DNA of 64,000 nt. It comes from Biancaea sappan (Eukaryota > Streptophyta > Magnoliopsida > Fabales > Fabaceae). The stretch is taken from positions 15,939,001-16,003,000 of the forward strand of contig CM073492.1 of NCBI GenBank assembly GCA_037074585.1, written 5' to 3'. The notes under the pieces are model-generated. The model saw only the letters and a program-made list of their open reading frames with translations. It did not search any database and was not told where the DNA came from. Shown here piece by piece: positions 22,901 to 35,548 of the stretch; within the stretch, counting starts at the first letter, position 1; each line of letters starts with the position of its first letter. Position numbers and translations under genes: made by a program.

Positions 22901-25900
22901 CTTAGAATAAGAGCGGAACACCCTGATGATAATCAAGCCGTAATAAATGATCGAGTGAAAGGACAATTAAAAGTTACCAGAGCATTTGGTGCTGGATTCC
23001 TGAAGAGGGTCAGTTGATCTTTTAACTTTGAGCTATTTGAAATTGATTTTGCTGCAGTCCTTTTGTCTACAGTTTTTATGGGTAGGGAATAGGTATCCTA
23101 TTTGCTTCCATACTTATTTCATTTCTACGTTTGAAAAAAGTAAGGCTGCCTCCTTATTTGTTATGAGAATGAATTCGCTATGTTGCTATTCTTTGGATTT
23201 TGCCCAATGGGATGTTTAAGGGGTGCCTTTTGTTGATGTTTATAAGAATTGGAGGGTCTTGTTGTATTAGTCTTGTTTAGGGGCTTTTTTTTTTTTGGGG
23301 GGGGGGGGTTGTTTCATTTTTTCCTTCTCTTTGGAAGATCTCTTGTCCTCCTTTTTTCTTCCTGGTTTTCTCTTTCTTTTGTATCTCTCTCTTTCCTCAG
23401 TAATCATATTTCCTTTTTCTATCTAAAAAATAAAAAAAAGTAAGGCGAATGGTTTATTAAGTGGCTAGCGTCTTAATTACAATTTGAGACTTTAAATCTA
23501 TCAATCCCCTTTTACAATATAATTGTCTCTCCCCGTGTGTATGTGTCCATCTCCTTGAGAGAAACTCTAAATAGGATTTATTTGTGAAAGCTTCGAAAGA
23601 TAAATTGGCAACTATAGCTTGCTTTATTTTTCTCTATATTCCCAGTCCTTTTGGTGGTCTGCTTCTTTTGCTATTATGGTTGTCAGTAGGTAATACAATA
23701 AGACTGCTTCCATTTGTTGGCAATCCTGCCACACACTCTCTCTCTGAGCTCTCTCATTTAACTATTAAACCCCATTATTTAGTTATCATTTCTTCTCTTA
23801 AAAATAAGTTGTGGGCAGGTAATGATAGAAAACATAGCCAATGGCCCTTTAATTTCATTGACTTGTCTGGTTTAGTCTAGTGTAAAGGGAAGGAGGGTGG
23901 AGGAAACTGGAAAGGATGGAATATCGGGTTAGCAGGTTGTATTTTGCTACTATAGTTCTCATTTCTCGGAGCAGAAGCTTCAAGGATTAGCTAGTGACTA
24001 GAGTGGCATGTTGGTTTTGCCTATATAATTGCCTCAGAACACATTTTAACTTGCCATTATTTTTCTTCAAATGTTTGTTTTTCTATTTTTTCCTCTAAAA
24101 AACACATTTTAAAACTACAGGACGATCCCTTAATTATGTTGATGGTTTGGTTTATTGTGAATTCATATTTCACTGATAATGTTTTGCATACGACTGGATT
24201 TGAATCATTCTCCTGTCTGTTCTAGAAGTCGTGAATTTTTTTCCCCCTGGTGTTTATCCCTATTGATAAGTGAAGTGTCATTGTTAACTCTTTAACAAGA
24301 CAACTGTTCAGCTTTTTAAATGCGAAATCACAGAGAGTTTAGTACCATTTTTCATTGAGAATCGAGAAGTTGAATTCATTTTTATTCACATTTGAGAGTA
24401 ATATAGGATTTCATGTTGACTAGTTTTTGTGTGTGTTTGTGTGTTGAAAACGAACTGGTATTTATTATGTGTTTTGTTGAATATAATCAGAACCCAGCAA
24501 GGACTCTATTATAACATATTGAAAGTAGATGTTAATCCACGAAAGTTAAATATGTTGTTTAGGGACTGTGCTAAGCAATAAGAAGTTTAAGATGATGCAA
24601 TACAATGTTTTCCAAATTAGCTCTGACTTCCAGACTAATTTCTTCTTTGCTTTAAAGTGGATGATATTTGCGCGTGCGCGCGCACACACTCGTGTTGAGT
24701 CCCGGTGAGTTTGTATCTCCAGAGATGTGGCTTCCAGGATTTAGCATATTTTTTCTTACCAGGATAATTTGTATTACATTTGTTGTCTTTTGAAAGATCA
24801 CAACAATAAAATACCATCTTATCGTGTCTTCTTCCATCTAATTTGTAATGGTTCAAACCTCCACTGATTTCATTTGTTTGGTTTAGGCATCTCTGAATGA
24901 AGCTCTGTTAGAGATGTTTCGAGTTGAGTATGTGGGCACTGCTTCTTACCTGAGTTGCACGCCTTCGCTTCTTCATCACCGACTGTCTTCAAGTGATCGG
25001 TTCTTGGTACTCTCCTCCGATGGGCTTTACCAGTACTTCAGCAATGAAGAGGTAGTTGCCCACGTCACGTGGTTCATGGAAAATGTCCCTGAGGGTGATC
25101 CTGCACAATACCTCATTGCAGAGCTTCTCTTCCGTGCTGCCAAAAAGAATGGTCAGTTGCTTCACCTTCCTACTCACTCTGATTTCATTGTGGCTGTTGA
25201 TGAAAATTTTATGGGAGGGGGAATACCTGCTGTTATGAGTTGGAAGACAAAAAAAGATCAAGGTTTTGGAATCAGCACTAATCATTGAACCAATAGAGGC
25301 ATTGGTTCAAGTTTACTGTGATTGAATCGTTTATAACTAAATATATATCTTTTTAATTATATAAATTAAAAATGTAATAGAATAAATTAATAGATGTTTT
25401 CATGATTAGGTTTTACAACGGGTATAGATAAATTATTAAGCTTTTTTTGTATATATTTAATAATACTTAATTTGAATAATATATTGAATGTAAAACAAAA
25501 TTCAAAATTTGTTAGAAAATAATATATCAATAATGCATGTATAGAATAATATATTATTACTCATAAAATGTATGAAAAATTAAAAAAAATATATATCAAA
25601 AAATAGAAAAATAGAAAAATAAAACTAAAACTGGTTCAACCATTGAATTAGTCAATTTTGTAGATTTTTTGGGTGACTAGTTCATTGGGTTAAATTGAAC
25701 CGATCATGTGATTAATTTATTAGTTTTTTGATCAAATCGACTAGTTCGATTTGATTTTTTAACCAATGAAACAATAGACGAAGTAGAAGAGTTGAGATAG
25801 CGAAAGAGTGAGTTGAGGGGTCAAGTTTAGGCCTTAGTACAGTGGTTCCATTTCAAGTTTTTTAAGCTAGACCTTCAAAAGCAAACATCTCTTTAAATGG

Positions 25901-26379
25901 AGTTAATTTATATTTACTCTGGTTGCCCTATAATGCTGATAGTTATATGTCCCTATAAACAGAAGCCATATAGGTATTGTCAGAAGACAGTGGTATAATG
26001 CCATTTGGAGATTGTCATATGCGGAGAATACGTCGTCTGTCATATTCTTCTTGTCGTGAGGAGTGAGAATTAGATCCTATAAATCACATTTTCTGTATCG
26101 TGACAAGGCATGCATTAATTCTTAGATTACTCCTAAGTCCTAAATCATTCAAATTCAGAGAAAAGAGAATAGAATATCATCATTATATCTGTTGAAAATG
26201 CTGAGAATAAAATCTTGGCACAGGACACTTTTCTTATCCACAACTGCTCTAATCTTGTTACAGGAATGGATTTTCATGAATTGCTTGACATTCCTCATGG
26301 AGATCGACGTAAATATCATGATGATGTTTCCGTTATGGTGGTTTCCCTGGAGGGAAGGATTTGGAGATCATCTGGATAA
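19974..26379 (+). CDS. POL: POLTERGEIST-type protein phosphatase 2C
   Basis: Exons 19974-22190, 22895-23008, 24887-25151 and 26264-26379 join to 903 residues, slightly longer than I recall for Arabidopsis POL. The N-terminus MGNGTSRVVGC has a myristoylation Gly2 and a nearby Cys11 for palmitoylation, fitting the plasma-membrane location known for POL/PLL1. An N-terminal extension carries repeated SGPL/SGPI motifs (about residues 157-190) and a basic stretch. PP2C blocks are split by a long acidic insert: GEDRVHVVLSEEQGW and GIYDGFSGPDAP (near residue 310), then MGSCVLVMLM and NLGDSRVILA (near 640-660), LSTDHST, the NDRVKGQLKVTRAFGAGFLK exon, VLSSDGLYQYF, and the C-terminal RRKYHDDVSVMVVSLEGRIW. 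POL acts downstream of CLAVATA/receptor-kinase signalling in meristem and embryo stem-cell specification. The frame running on from 25152 to 25288 is intron read-through. The last intron holds a dispersed repeat. Confidence 0.93.
25290..25770. repeat. Dispersed AT-rich repeat, member 3, in the last POL intron
   Basis: The segment begins around TTGGTTCAAGTTTACTGTGA and ends around GATCAAATCGACTAGTTCGA. It has the same architecture as the copies near 18.0 and 36.4 kb. It lies wholly within the intron 25152-26263 and does not interrupt coding sequence. Confidence 0.45.
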
Positions 26380-27612
26380 TTCTTTTTTTTTTTTTAATCC
26401 CCTTCTTTAAATGCTTTATATTTAAATTTTGGCTAGGTGCCACCTTCATATTTGCATGTTTCCTCCATAATGTAACAATTTTGAGCAGGGAGTAAATGAT
26501 TTTAGAAGTCAAATCATCTTGAGATGGAAGCCTTATTTTCTTCATCGAGATTATATAGGAAACGGAGTTAATCAAAGGAAGCCTGCATAACATACTGGAA
26601 TTGGATTATAGGCCAAAACCTATCTTCTTTTTCCACTTAGAAGTTGGTTAGCATAATTAAGTTAATTATGCCCCTGTTGGTCATTAAAAGAATAGTCATA
26701 ATACTTCGCGCTCTCTTCTATTTTCAATTTTAACTTACACAAAAATTTCTTACATTGAAAAGAATATATATATATATATATATATATATTCTTTTCAAGT
26801 TGAAGCATTCCAAAAGAAAAATGAATTGAGTCTTCATTTACAATAGGTAATGAATTATTTGAATTAATTAGCGTAAATAAAAGATAACCTATTAATTAAA
26901 ACATAAGAACCTAGAGATCTAATTGTTAATTTACTTAAGAAACCTAAAATTCTAAAAAAATGTAAACTTCTCCTAAATATTATGATTTGACTTGGGCTTA
27001 GGGATTACGTGGAATGAAAGAAACCATATTGCCATGTGGGGAGTGGGGAGTGGGGATTAATTGGATAGCTGTGAAGTTTGAAAACCACACAGTAACTGAA
27101 GCGGTAGAAGAGATGTCGCGTCCCGAGGACCCAATCCATTCTCGAAGCTCTTCTCCCATTTGGTAATGCCTTATGTTCACAACTCACTTTCTTTTCCCCT
27201 TCACTTCTCACTACCCCAACACCACCCAAAAATTATATATACAAAAATTATATATATATATATATATGTATATTATGATGTTGAGGTTTGTTATCGAGTT
27301 TAAAGCTTATGATGGGATCAAATAATTGTGATTATCACCTTACATCTCCCACCAAACGCCCACCACCTTGTTGGACTCTCGCTGCTCCCCTTTCCCCCTC
27401 CAACTAACAAATCAAACCTCCTTCCTATGTACGTGCACCATTCTTTCCCATGAACTAATTTTTCTCTTTCCTAAATTTAAATGCTTAAACTGCATGCCAC
27501 CAAAAGCCTTTTTTCCTCCCCATTGCTTTGAATTTAAGTCGAAGCACTTTTGCTTATGCTTTACCATCACATTAGTCCCATTCCATCTACCCCCTTCCTC
27601 TCTCCCTCTTCC
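26380..27612. other. POL 3' flank and germin-like gene promoter region
   Basis: No gene seen. The stretch includes a TA-centred perfect hairpin at 26755-26798, a second TA run near 27245-27268, and AC/CT-rich DNA up to the germin-like TATA box. Short ORFs on either strand are unremarkable. Confidence 0.6.
26755..26798. repeat. Perfect hairpin: TTGAAAAGAAT arms around a TA run
   Basis: TTGAAAAGAA at the left is matched by TTCTTTTCAA at the right, with a continuous alternating TA tract between, so the whole 44 bp is self-complementary. It could be a tiny foldback element or a microsatellite grown in a palindrome. Confidence 0.85.
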
Positions 27613-27619
27613 TATATAT
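27613..27619 (+). promoter_or_regulatory. Probable TATA box of the germin-like gene
   Basis: TATATAT lies in TTCCTATATATGAAGAATCC, 123 bp before the ATG at 27742. A start near 27645 would give a leader of about 95 bases, typical for this family. Confidence 0.45.
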
Positions 27620-27741
27620 GAAGAATCCTACAAACTTTTCTCCTCATCACTGCCATTAACTTTAATTTCCTCTCTCTTTCTCTCCACTTTCATATTCATC
27701 ATTCCGAGGCTTTTCTCTTTAATTATCATTTCAATCCAACC

Positions 27742-28537
27742 ATGTCCCCCACAAATATTATTGCCCTCTTCATCTTCATCAATTCCATCTCCATTACCTT
27801 TGCTTCGGACCCTGAACCGCTTCAAGATCTTTGCGTCGCTCTTCCCTCTTCAGGTACGTACATATTTATTATTCACCAATTCCGAATCTCCCTCCTTCCC
27901 CTACATATCATAATTGAAACAAGTATAATTTTTCAGACGCAGATCAGTAACTTCGTCTAACATATATATGTAAATATTGAAACGTGCAGGTGTGAAGGTG
28001 AATGGATTTTCGTGCAAGAAGGAGGCAAACGTGACAGCAGAGGATTTCTTCTACGCTGGGATAGCGAAGCCCGGAGTGATAAACAACACGGTGGGGTCAG
28101 TAGTAACAGCAGCGAACGTAGAGAAAATCCCCGGGCTCAACACTCTGGGTGTGTCTTTCTCCAGAATAGACTACAAGCCCGGCGGGCTTAACCCACCCCA
28201 CACCCACCCACGGGCCACGGAGATAGTGTTCGTGTTGGAAGGAGAATTAAATGTGGGTTTCGTGACCACCTCCAACAAGCTCATCTCCAAGACCATAAAG
28301 AAAGGCGAAGTGTTCGTGTTCCCCAAAGGACTGCTTCACTACCAGAAAAATAACGGAGAAAAGGCGGCGGCTGTAATTTCTGCTTTCGACAGCCAATTGC
28401 CTGGTACTTTGTCTGTGGCGGCGGCTCTGTTTACGGCGACGCCTGGTGTTCCTGATGACGTGCTTACCAAGACATTCCAGATCGGTACTAAGGAGGTTGA
28501 TAACATTAAGGCCAAGCTTGCTCCTAAGAAAAGTTAG
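27742..28537 (+). CDS. Germin-like protein (secreted cupin), two exons
   Basis: Exons 27742-27853 and 27990-28537 encode 219 residues. Residues 1 to about 22 form a hydrophobic signal peptide ending TFAS. The mature protein has the germin disulfide cysteines C31 and C46, N-glycosylation sites at NVT (51) and NNT (69), germin box 1 GLNPPHTHPRATEIVFVLEG and box 2 GEVFVFPKGLLHYQKNNG. The four cupin metal ligands are H108, H110, E115 and H154, all intact. Family members are apoplastic, oligomeric, Mn-binding glycoproteins; some have superoxide dismutase activity, and true germins are oxalate oxidases. The sequence is a germin-like protein and not a cereal germin, and its enzyme activity cannot be read from it. 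The intron is 136 bp and its position is common in the family. Confidence 0.95.
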
Positions 28538-28875
28538 AAGTGCTGATTGATGCTAGGATTCATACGTGGTCGTGTTGCAAAAGTTTTCTGCTTTAATTTT
28601 CTTTTTAATTTAACGTTGAAAGTTCATTTTTGATGTTATGTTTTACCCATTGATATGGTGTTGAGCGTACAATAAGTGTAATGAACATATATGTGCATAT
28701 TATGTGTACGTATATTATGTGGAGTGCACCTACGTACGTACGTACCTGAATAATCATAAATTTTAGACGTGTATCTTTGGCGCCTTTTATTTTTTGTTTA
28801 CGTTGCAAGGTTCTGAAGTCCCTGAGGTTTATTGGCTTGTGAACAACACGACTACCCATTTACCTAACAACAACT

Positions 28876-28880
<5 letters not shown>

Positions 28881-28925
<45 letters not shown>
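28881..28925. repeat. CT microsatellite (about 22 units)
   Basis: An uninterrupted CT tract downstream of the germin-like gene. No function is implied. Confidence 0.9.
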
Positions 28926-28927
<2 letters not shown>

Positions 28928-29762
28928 GTCATAATCCTCATCTCTTTCATGTTGGTAACTAGTTAAAACAACATGGTAAGATGGAGATCTCTGCAAAAGT
29001 TAGTATGATTTTTTCTTTAACTATATTTATGATAACCCAACGAGAAAATTTGGAATGAAAACTCTTTTTCTCTCCCATGGTCTATCCTCTCCACCCCATA
29101 TTTATTTGGGTGGAGTTTCGAATGGATTGGAGCCCTTCCACATGGTAATATATAACTTCTTCTTGTTTTTATAAATACTCACATAATCAGACTTTGATTG
29201 GTCAAAAATGATTATTAATGTATAATTTATTTTTTTTCCTTTTTGTAGAAAAGGGGGGTCTGATAAGATATTATCATATTATAGTTTTTCTTTTTGCTAT
29301 AATTATTTTGTCAGAGTTTATTAGATTAATATACTAAATCCCACTTGGATCATCTAATATATATATATATATATATATATATGTTTGCAATATTTCAACA
29401 TATTGCTAAATGCTATAATGTTAACATTTATAGTATTTGGAGTTGGATATGCAACCTCCCAAGAAACATAGGCATCGCCAATACTGTCCTGACAAATATT
29501 CAAACTTGAGTTCATCGACTTCTTTCACCAGACTCAATCCCAGTTAATACTGACAAGTGTTTTCAAGTCAGAAGGAAATTGGGTAACTAATTGGATGGCT
29601 AATTACCCCCATGAATAACTAATTGGAAATTGTTTTTGGAAGACCTCAAAGGAACTCAACAAGGCCATGCAATGTCTACGTATTAATAAAAAATTATTTT
29701 GTAATATTTCAGCGGTGGCAAAAAAGAAGTTTAGCACTGAGATGTTGGTACATTTGGGATCA

Positions 29763-29952
29763 AGATCAGCTCCAGTGTTTTGAAAATTCAGTTCTTTTTT
29801 AATTACGGCTAAATAAAATCGTGGCTAAAAGTTTATTTAGTCACGGTTTTAATTGTAGCTAAAGTTAAATTTAACTACAGTTTTTTATTTAGCCACAGTT
29901 AAAATCATGGCAAAAAAAAAGAATTGGATCTTCCACACACTGGAGCTGATCT
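29763..29952. mobile_element. 190-bp MITE with perfect 16-bp terminal inverted repeats
   Basis: The ends AGATCAGCTCCAGTGT and ACACTGGAGCTGATCT are exact reverse complements. Inside, the arms continue as imperfect inverted repeats built from GGCTAAAT, TAGCCAC and GTAGCTAAA units. There is no coding capacity. The superfamily is unassigned, and I see no convincing target-site duplication. Confidence 0.8.
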
Positions 29953-30029
29953 GTTTCCGTATATTTGAGTCTGCTCATTAATTTTGAATATTTTTATAAC
30001 CGATTAAAGAGGAACTAATTATATTTATT

Positions 30030-30250
30030 GTCACACCCGAAATGTGACCGTCTGACGTTTCTTGAAAAAAAATAGTATAAAATTAACTTTTGAAATTGAA
30101 AACTAATTTTATTTGGAGCCACCATGAAAATTTTATTTATTAGGAAAAACTTTGAAAAAACCTTTAAATTTGACAGTCTGCGCTTAAAGAAAAACTGAGT
30201 TCGGAAATCAAAGCGCATAGAGAATGTATTAAGCACCCTATACGTCTGAT
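30030..30250. repeat. Possible LTR-derived segment beginning TGTCACACCC
   Basis: The segment starts TGTCACACCCGAAATGTGAC and runs through GGAGCCACCATGAAA, GAAAAACCTTT, GAGTTCGGAAATC and TATTAAGCACCCTATACG. The same order of words is familiar from LTR-type repeats in other plant genomes (TGTCACACCC..., GGAGTCGCCACC..., GAGTTCGGGAG..., TATTAGCACCCT...). I cannot find a partner LTR or a target duplication, so this is an assignment by resemblance only. Confidence 0.35.
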
Positions 30251-30989
30251 TTAGAAAGCATACAATTATTTTATATTCACCTTAAAATTACCCTTATCAA
30301 TCACGCAAAAGAAAGAGAGATAAAAAAAATGGAGAAAGAAAGAATAAATAAAAATATATAAGATAGCGAACTTGGCTAAGCAGCGCCTAGGGTCTACGTA
30401 CCCAGCGGTTGAGATCAAAGTTCACATAGTTCATAAAAATTAGTGATATTTTAAAATAAAGAGATGTCTTTTTGTGTTTTTAAAAATTATTTTTAACGAA
30501 GTATTTTTGAAATTTATTTTAAAAGAATATTTTTGAGAAATTTTTCTTCACAGACATTGTTATCCAATCACGTAATGAGTATTTGGTCTAATTTTCAAAA
30601 ATTTAGACTTAATGAATTTAATTTTAAAAAAAATTTCCCCACTGACATTATTATATAATCATATAGTGAGTATTCTATATAAAAATAAAGAAAAATTTAC
30701 TCTAATGAAGCCGACTTCTTATCCCATTAAAGATCATTTGACTTTTTTTTTATTTATTATCTAATGACATTGATTAACAATCGCGTGATAGAATAATAAA
30801 ATTTTATCTGGAGATAAAGATTCATGCACTATTCAAAAGGAATCAATCATTTTTCAACTTATCATCGACAAAATAATATAAACATTTGAAAATTTGGAAT
30901 TGCAACAATTAAAGAAGTAGCTAAAACATGTGAAAAGGAAAACATTTTATATATATATCAAACACATATATAAATAAAATATATACTTA

Positions 30990-31017
30990 TTCATGCATAT
31001 ATATATATATATATACA

Positions 31018-31065
<48 letters not shown>

Positions 31066-31095
31066 ACTATGTGTGTGTGACGCTGTTCGTGTGTG

Positions 31096-31136
<41 letters not shown>

Positions 31137-31137
31137 A
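30990..31137. repeat. TA/TG compound microsatellite cluster
   Basis: Alternating TA tracts (about 30991-31063 with a short break and about 31097-31117) are joined to GT tracts (about 31069-31078 and 31117-31136). The 112-codon ORF spanning it is an artefact of these repeats. Confidence 0.9.
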
Positions 31138-31731
31138 AACGTATATTGATTTACCAATCAACGTCTCTGTTCTACCTTATTGTCCTTGTATCTCGGCTTC
31201 CTTTATTTTCCTTTTCTCTTGCTTCTCTGTTTCTGTGTTCTCCTTCAAACGTCATGCTATGTTTTTCTTCAACACTCTCTATTTGTCTCACTCTCTTCCA
31301 TGTTCCTCTATTTTTATTTACTCTAAAATAGAACGAATAAGTTCGATGATTTAAAGTTTAGGATTTATGTGTTCACATTTATGATTTAACTAATTCGTAG
31401 TTTGTTATACTTTCATTTAACTAAATAGCAAAAAAATATTACAGGAAGGGTATTACACTAGCCTTTCTGTCTGAACCTAGAATTGCACAGATCATGCGTA
31501 TAATTATTTCTATATCTGTAAATTGTAACTTGATTAATCATTGAAATATTTTACTAAACTCTCCACGCATTGTTTTTGGGGGCCTAAGCCCAAAACAAAA
31601 AGAAAGACTGAATGGTTGGTCTTGAAAATTAAAGCCCAAAAGATAGCACGTGCGACAAAACGACACGTTTTATATAAGGCGCACACATATAATGCCCTCG
31701 GATTCGGAGTTTACCGCTCAGAACTTGAAAG

Positions 31732-34138
31732 ATGGAGGAGACAAAACAAGAGCATCAGCGAAAGAAGAAAAACTACAGAAAGAGAAGTGCTTCAATCAAA
31801 GAGTTCGAAGACAAAGAACGAGAGCAACCAAAAAGTGAAGAATCCGATGACGAACGAGAACGAAGGTTTGTATTTTTGTCTTTTGAGTTTTACTTTATTA
31901 GTTATACAGAAAAACACATTTTTGTTTCTGATCAATTCTTCAATTTTACATTAGGGTTTCAGTTATTGATTCAATTGTACTAAAAAAAAAAATGACAATG
32001 GCTAAATAGAATGGCATTGGAAGAGATTAAACTGCTCCAGAAGCAGAGGGAGAGGAAATTTGGAATTGCTGCCAACCCTAGTTTACCAACGCAGAGTGGA
32101 ACTGGTGGAAGTTTAGCTGCTAAAGCCGCTGACAAGAATGATGGCGAAGGTGGCGACAAGGACGAGCTTGTTCTTCAGGATACCTTCGCTCAAGAGACAG
32201 CTGTCATGGTTGAAGACCCCAATATGTATGAACAGTTCTTTCTTTTTTCCTGCGTCGCATTCATAGTCTGTTCACGCTTACACTCGGATACACCTGACAT
32301 CAGCTCAAATGTTCTATCACCTTCTTGTTCCCTTTGTAAACAAGCTTTGCCTAGAATTCTAGTCGATGTTTTGTAGAGTTCTACACCCTCTATGCATATT
32401 GTCTAAATCTAAACTAGATTGTTATTTCTGAGGCACCCCAAGATCCTCGTCTAGGGTACTGATTATTACAGTTTTGTATGGTTCCTTGTGATTTTCTAAG
32501 TAACTCACCTAGCCTTCTGCTTAAATTTACCGCATAATCACTTCAGCTGCTATCAGAAATCATAGTTGCATGCCAGTGAAAAAAAATTGACGATAGGCAA
32601 TGTTATTGCATAAGATGAGCTAATGTTCAATTTTTCACTATGTACTTTATTCGGCATATTTTGTTTCTTTTCTTATTTGGTCGGCTAAATAGTATTGCTT
32701 TTCCAGCTTCCAACTTTTTATAATAGTAAGGGAATTTTTTTTTCTAAAAAAATAGTTATATATTTTGTTTTACTTACAGAACTTATTGCATGTTGTTGAT
32801 GTTAGTGAAACTTATCACATTATTACTTGAATAGGATCAATTATATTGAACAAGAATTGGCGAAGAAGAGGGGCAGGCAGATTGATACAACAGATCAAGT
32901 TGAGAGCGAGTTGAAACATGCTGAAGATGAACTATATAAAATCCCTGAGCATCTTAAAGTAAGTAGTTGCCTTTTCTAATACCATCTTGACATCTCCCAT
33001 TTTATTATTCTTTGTTTACTTTATACCAGCTGTTATTATTAAAGAAGAAGAAACTATATGACCTAAAACCAACTTTTCATGAATGATGTCTCCCAGTTAG
33101 GGTCTGATACTGTAGCTCCATCTTACACTTTTTGACACGCCTTTCCTTTTGTCAGCTTCATTCATTTTCTTATGGCAACCTGTTTTGTCAGGTGAAGAAG
33201 CGAAACTCAGAAGAAAGCTCTACTCAGTGGACTACTGGTATTGCTGAGGTTCAGCTCCCAATTGAGTATGCTTTCTCAAATCCCAATGGAATATATTTTT
33301 AATTTAGATGATCGACTGAGGAAGTATATATTATTCCCAATGCGCACAATGTAATTATCTAACATTGGCCTGAAGACTGATATATCTGGTTGATAATTTG
33401 GCCTTTATGTCCAATATATTTTTGCTGTTGTTGATAAGTAATAATCAGAATATAAAGACATTGGCATTTATCTGAATTTGTTTTCTATTCACTTGATAGA
33501 TGGGATGGGTTATCTTTTTTTTCTCCCTTGTTAAAAGAAGCTGTCTAGTTGCCTGTTTCTCTTATGTTGCTTGTGGCGGAACTAGGTCTTCATTGTGTTG
33601 ATATTATGTTTGCAGATACAAGTTAAGAAACATTGAAGAAACAGAGGCTGCCAAAAAACTTATACAGGAAAAGAGGCTTATGGGTCGGACAAAATCAGAA
33701 TTCAGCATCCCTTCAAGTTATAGTGCTGATTATTTCCAGCGTGGCAAGGATTATGCTGAAAAACTTAGAAGAGGTTAACTTCCCTTGATTAAGTAATTTT
33801 AGAGTACAATATGTGTGCTTGTGCGTTGTTAGGTTGCTTTGTGAACCTTAGTTCAACTGCAAATAAATTTGTCTTGCCTTTTATGGCCATTGAAGTCTGT
33901 CAAATTTCTTTTATACACCTTATCTTACTGGCTTTAAATCACTCGAACTACTGACAAAAAATGAGTAATTTTTGCAGAACATCCGGAGCTGTACAAAGAT
34001 AGAAGTTCACAGGATGATGGTGCTGGATCCAAACAAAGTAATCCCAACACTGATGGAGCACGGCAGAGGCAAGCTGCAACTGATGAATTCATGCTAGAAC
34101 GCTTCCGGAAGCGAGAACGCCATCGGGTAAGGAGATAA
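31732..34138 (+). CDS. TLS1/C9orf78 (HCA59) family protein, spliceosome-associated
   Basis: Six exons (31732-31865, 32010-32225, 32835-32958, 33192-33265, 33616-33773, 33978-34138) encode 288 residues. The protein is highly charged. It has a basic/acidic N-terminus, then MALEEIKLLQKQRERKFGI and NYIEQELAKKRGR, both family hallmarks. The C-terminus is RFRKRERHRVRR. No enzymatic motif or membrane segment is seen, and it is probably nuclear. Family members are linked to pre-mRNA splicing: fission yeast Tls1 affects splicing of shelterin and telomere-related transcripts, and human C9orf78 binds the spliceosome. A plant role is inferred from homology only. Exon joints were chosen so the conserved blocks read through, for example the Met split across 32225/32835. 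Confidence 0.9.
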
Positions 34139-35548
34139 CATGCATGTGATATAGTGGCATATTGAACAGAACAGAGTTTCAACAAAAGTAGCAGTCCAAT
34201 CCAACCAGTGTTCAATATCGTGCAATCTGTGCTATGCAATATCACTCCCTGCCTCCCTGCTTGCTCAATTCTACTCGAGTGTGCCTGAGATTTAAACTTA
34301 AGTTTTCCATTTTTCTCAAAGAAAATCTGTTAAGAGGCAACAGGAACAATGTATTAGTTCACCCACGACCTGTGCGATGTAGATGATCTCCACTTGGCAT
34401 ATGTTGAGAGGTATGCCCCTCTGGTTGATCGTCAATAACATGTTGTAAGATATACGATATAAGATTTTGTCAATGATTAGGTTGGTGAAGGTGCTGAATG
34501 GGCGATGTACTTTGTTTGTTTGTTTTTTTTTTTTTCTAGTTTTTTCCAGTCATTTTAGGCGATCTTTTGTGTATTGCACTGTGTGTTTAAAATACTTGAA
34601 TTCCCATGAAAGGGCTACATTTCCTAGATCACTGTCTCTGCCCTTGGTCCTTGATTTTCTGTTTTTACGCGCTTGAACTGCTGGTTTCTTTGGCCGTGCA
34701 AACTACAGTGTGTAAAGGAATTGTTATGCTTTCGTGGGATTTTCACGCCTTTATCATTATTTTTAGGTGAAAGAACATTTTTTTTGGTAGTAATCACTCA
34801 AGTTGTAATTTCATTTTTATGTTTTTTGTTTCAATTTTATATCACATGTTTTCAATTAGCGTTAATTTCATACATACTACTAATTTTGCTATCAATGTGG
34901 ATTTTTATGAGACACGTTATTAATATGTCTCGTAATCGACCGTAGTTTCAATTTTGTTCAAAATAAAAATGATACTTTTATCTATTTTGTCTACTAAGTT
35001 GATTGAACTAGTATTAGGAATGAAATTGATATCAATTAAAAATATGTGGGATGAACTTGGCGCCACTACCGATGTGAGAGTTTATGTCTGGTAATTTTTA
35101 TTCACTAAATTGGTAGAGTTACTAGTAGAGGCAAAAATGGTATCAATTGAAAATATGTGAAAAGAAATTGACACAAAAAAGAACGAATTTGAAATTTGAA
35201 TTAAATGTTATGATAAAAAAAAATACTCTGGTCTTGTATCTATAATATGATAAAAATTAGCGCGACGCGAGTAGGCATTTTGGAAGCTGCAGATGTGTCA
35301 AACTGGTTCATTTTACGTTCCAAATACATGTTTAATATTACACAAGGTGGTTTCAAAAAAATATATATATATTACAGACGGTGGTGGGCTTTCATCGCAA
35401 AATGTTAAAATTGCTGAGCCACAACCACCTTAAAGGCACACGTTTTTGACAGACAATTTGGTATAAAAGAAACAAAAGAACATCGCAGAGACGAGATGCA
35501 CGGAAGAATGCAAGCAATAATATTTGATATTCTCCTTCCACTGAGAAA
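34139..35548. other. Convergent intergenic region between the TLS1-like and expansin genes
   Basis: It holds the 3' flanks of two genes facing each other. No further gene is seen. Two related snippets (GTTGATTGAACTAGTATTAGG near 35000 and TTGGTAGAGTTACTAGTAGAGG near 35110, each followed by ATGGTATCAATTGAAAATATGTG-like sequence) hint at an old local duplication. Confidence 0.55.

Larger units (their letters stand above)
28538..31731. other. Gene-free region with microsatellites and small elements (3.2 kb)
   Basis: No coding gene is seen. Contents are a CT microsatellite (28881-28925), a TA run near 29357-29382, a 190-bp TIR element (29763-29952), a possible LTR-derived segment from about 30030, and a long TA/TG microsatellite cluster (about 30990-31137). 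The last few hundred bases are the promoter of the TLS1-like gene. Confidence 0.6.

Noticed and set aside
24914..25288. 124-codon ORF reading past the POL exon 3 boundary to a stop at 25288
   Set aside because: The conserved POL C-terminus (GMDFHELLDIPHGDRRKYHDD) is at 26264-26379 with matching phase, so the tail after 25151 is intron read-through.
30993..31331. 112-codon ORF beginning with Tyr/Ile repeats
   Set aside because: It is a translation of the TA/TG microsatellite cluster followed by pyrimidine-rich DNA.
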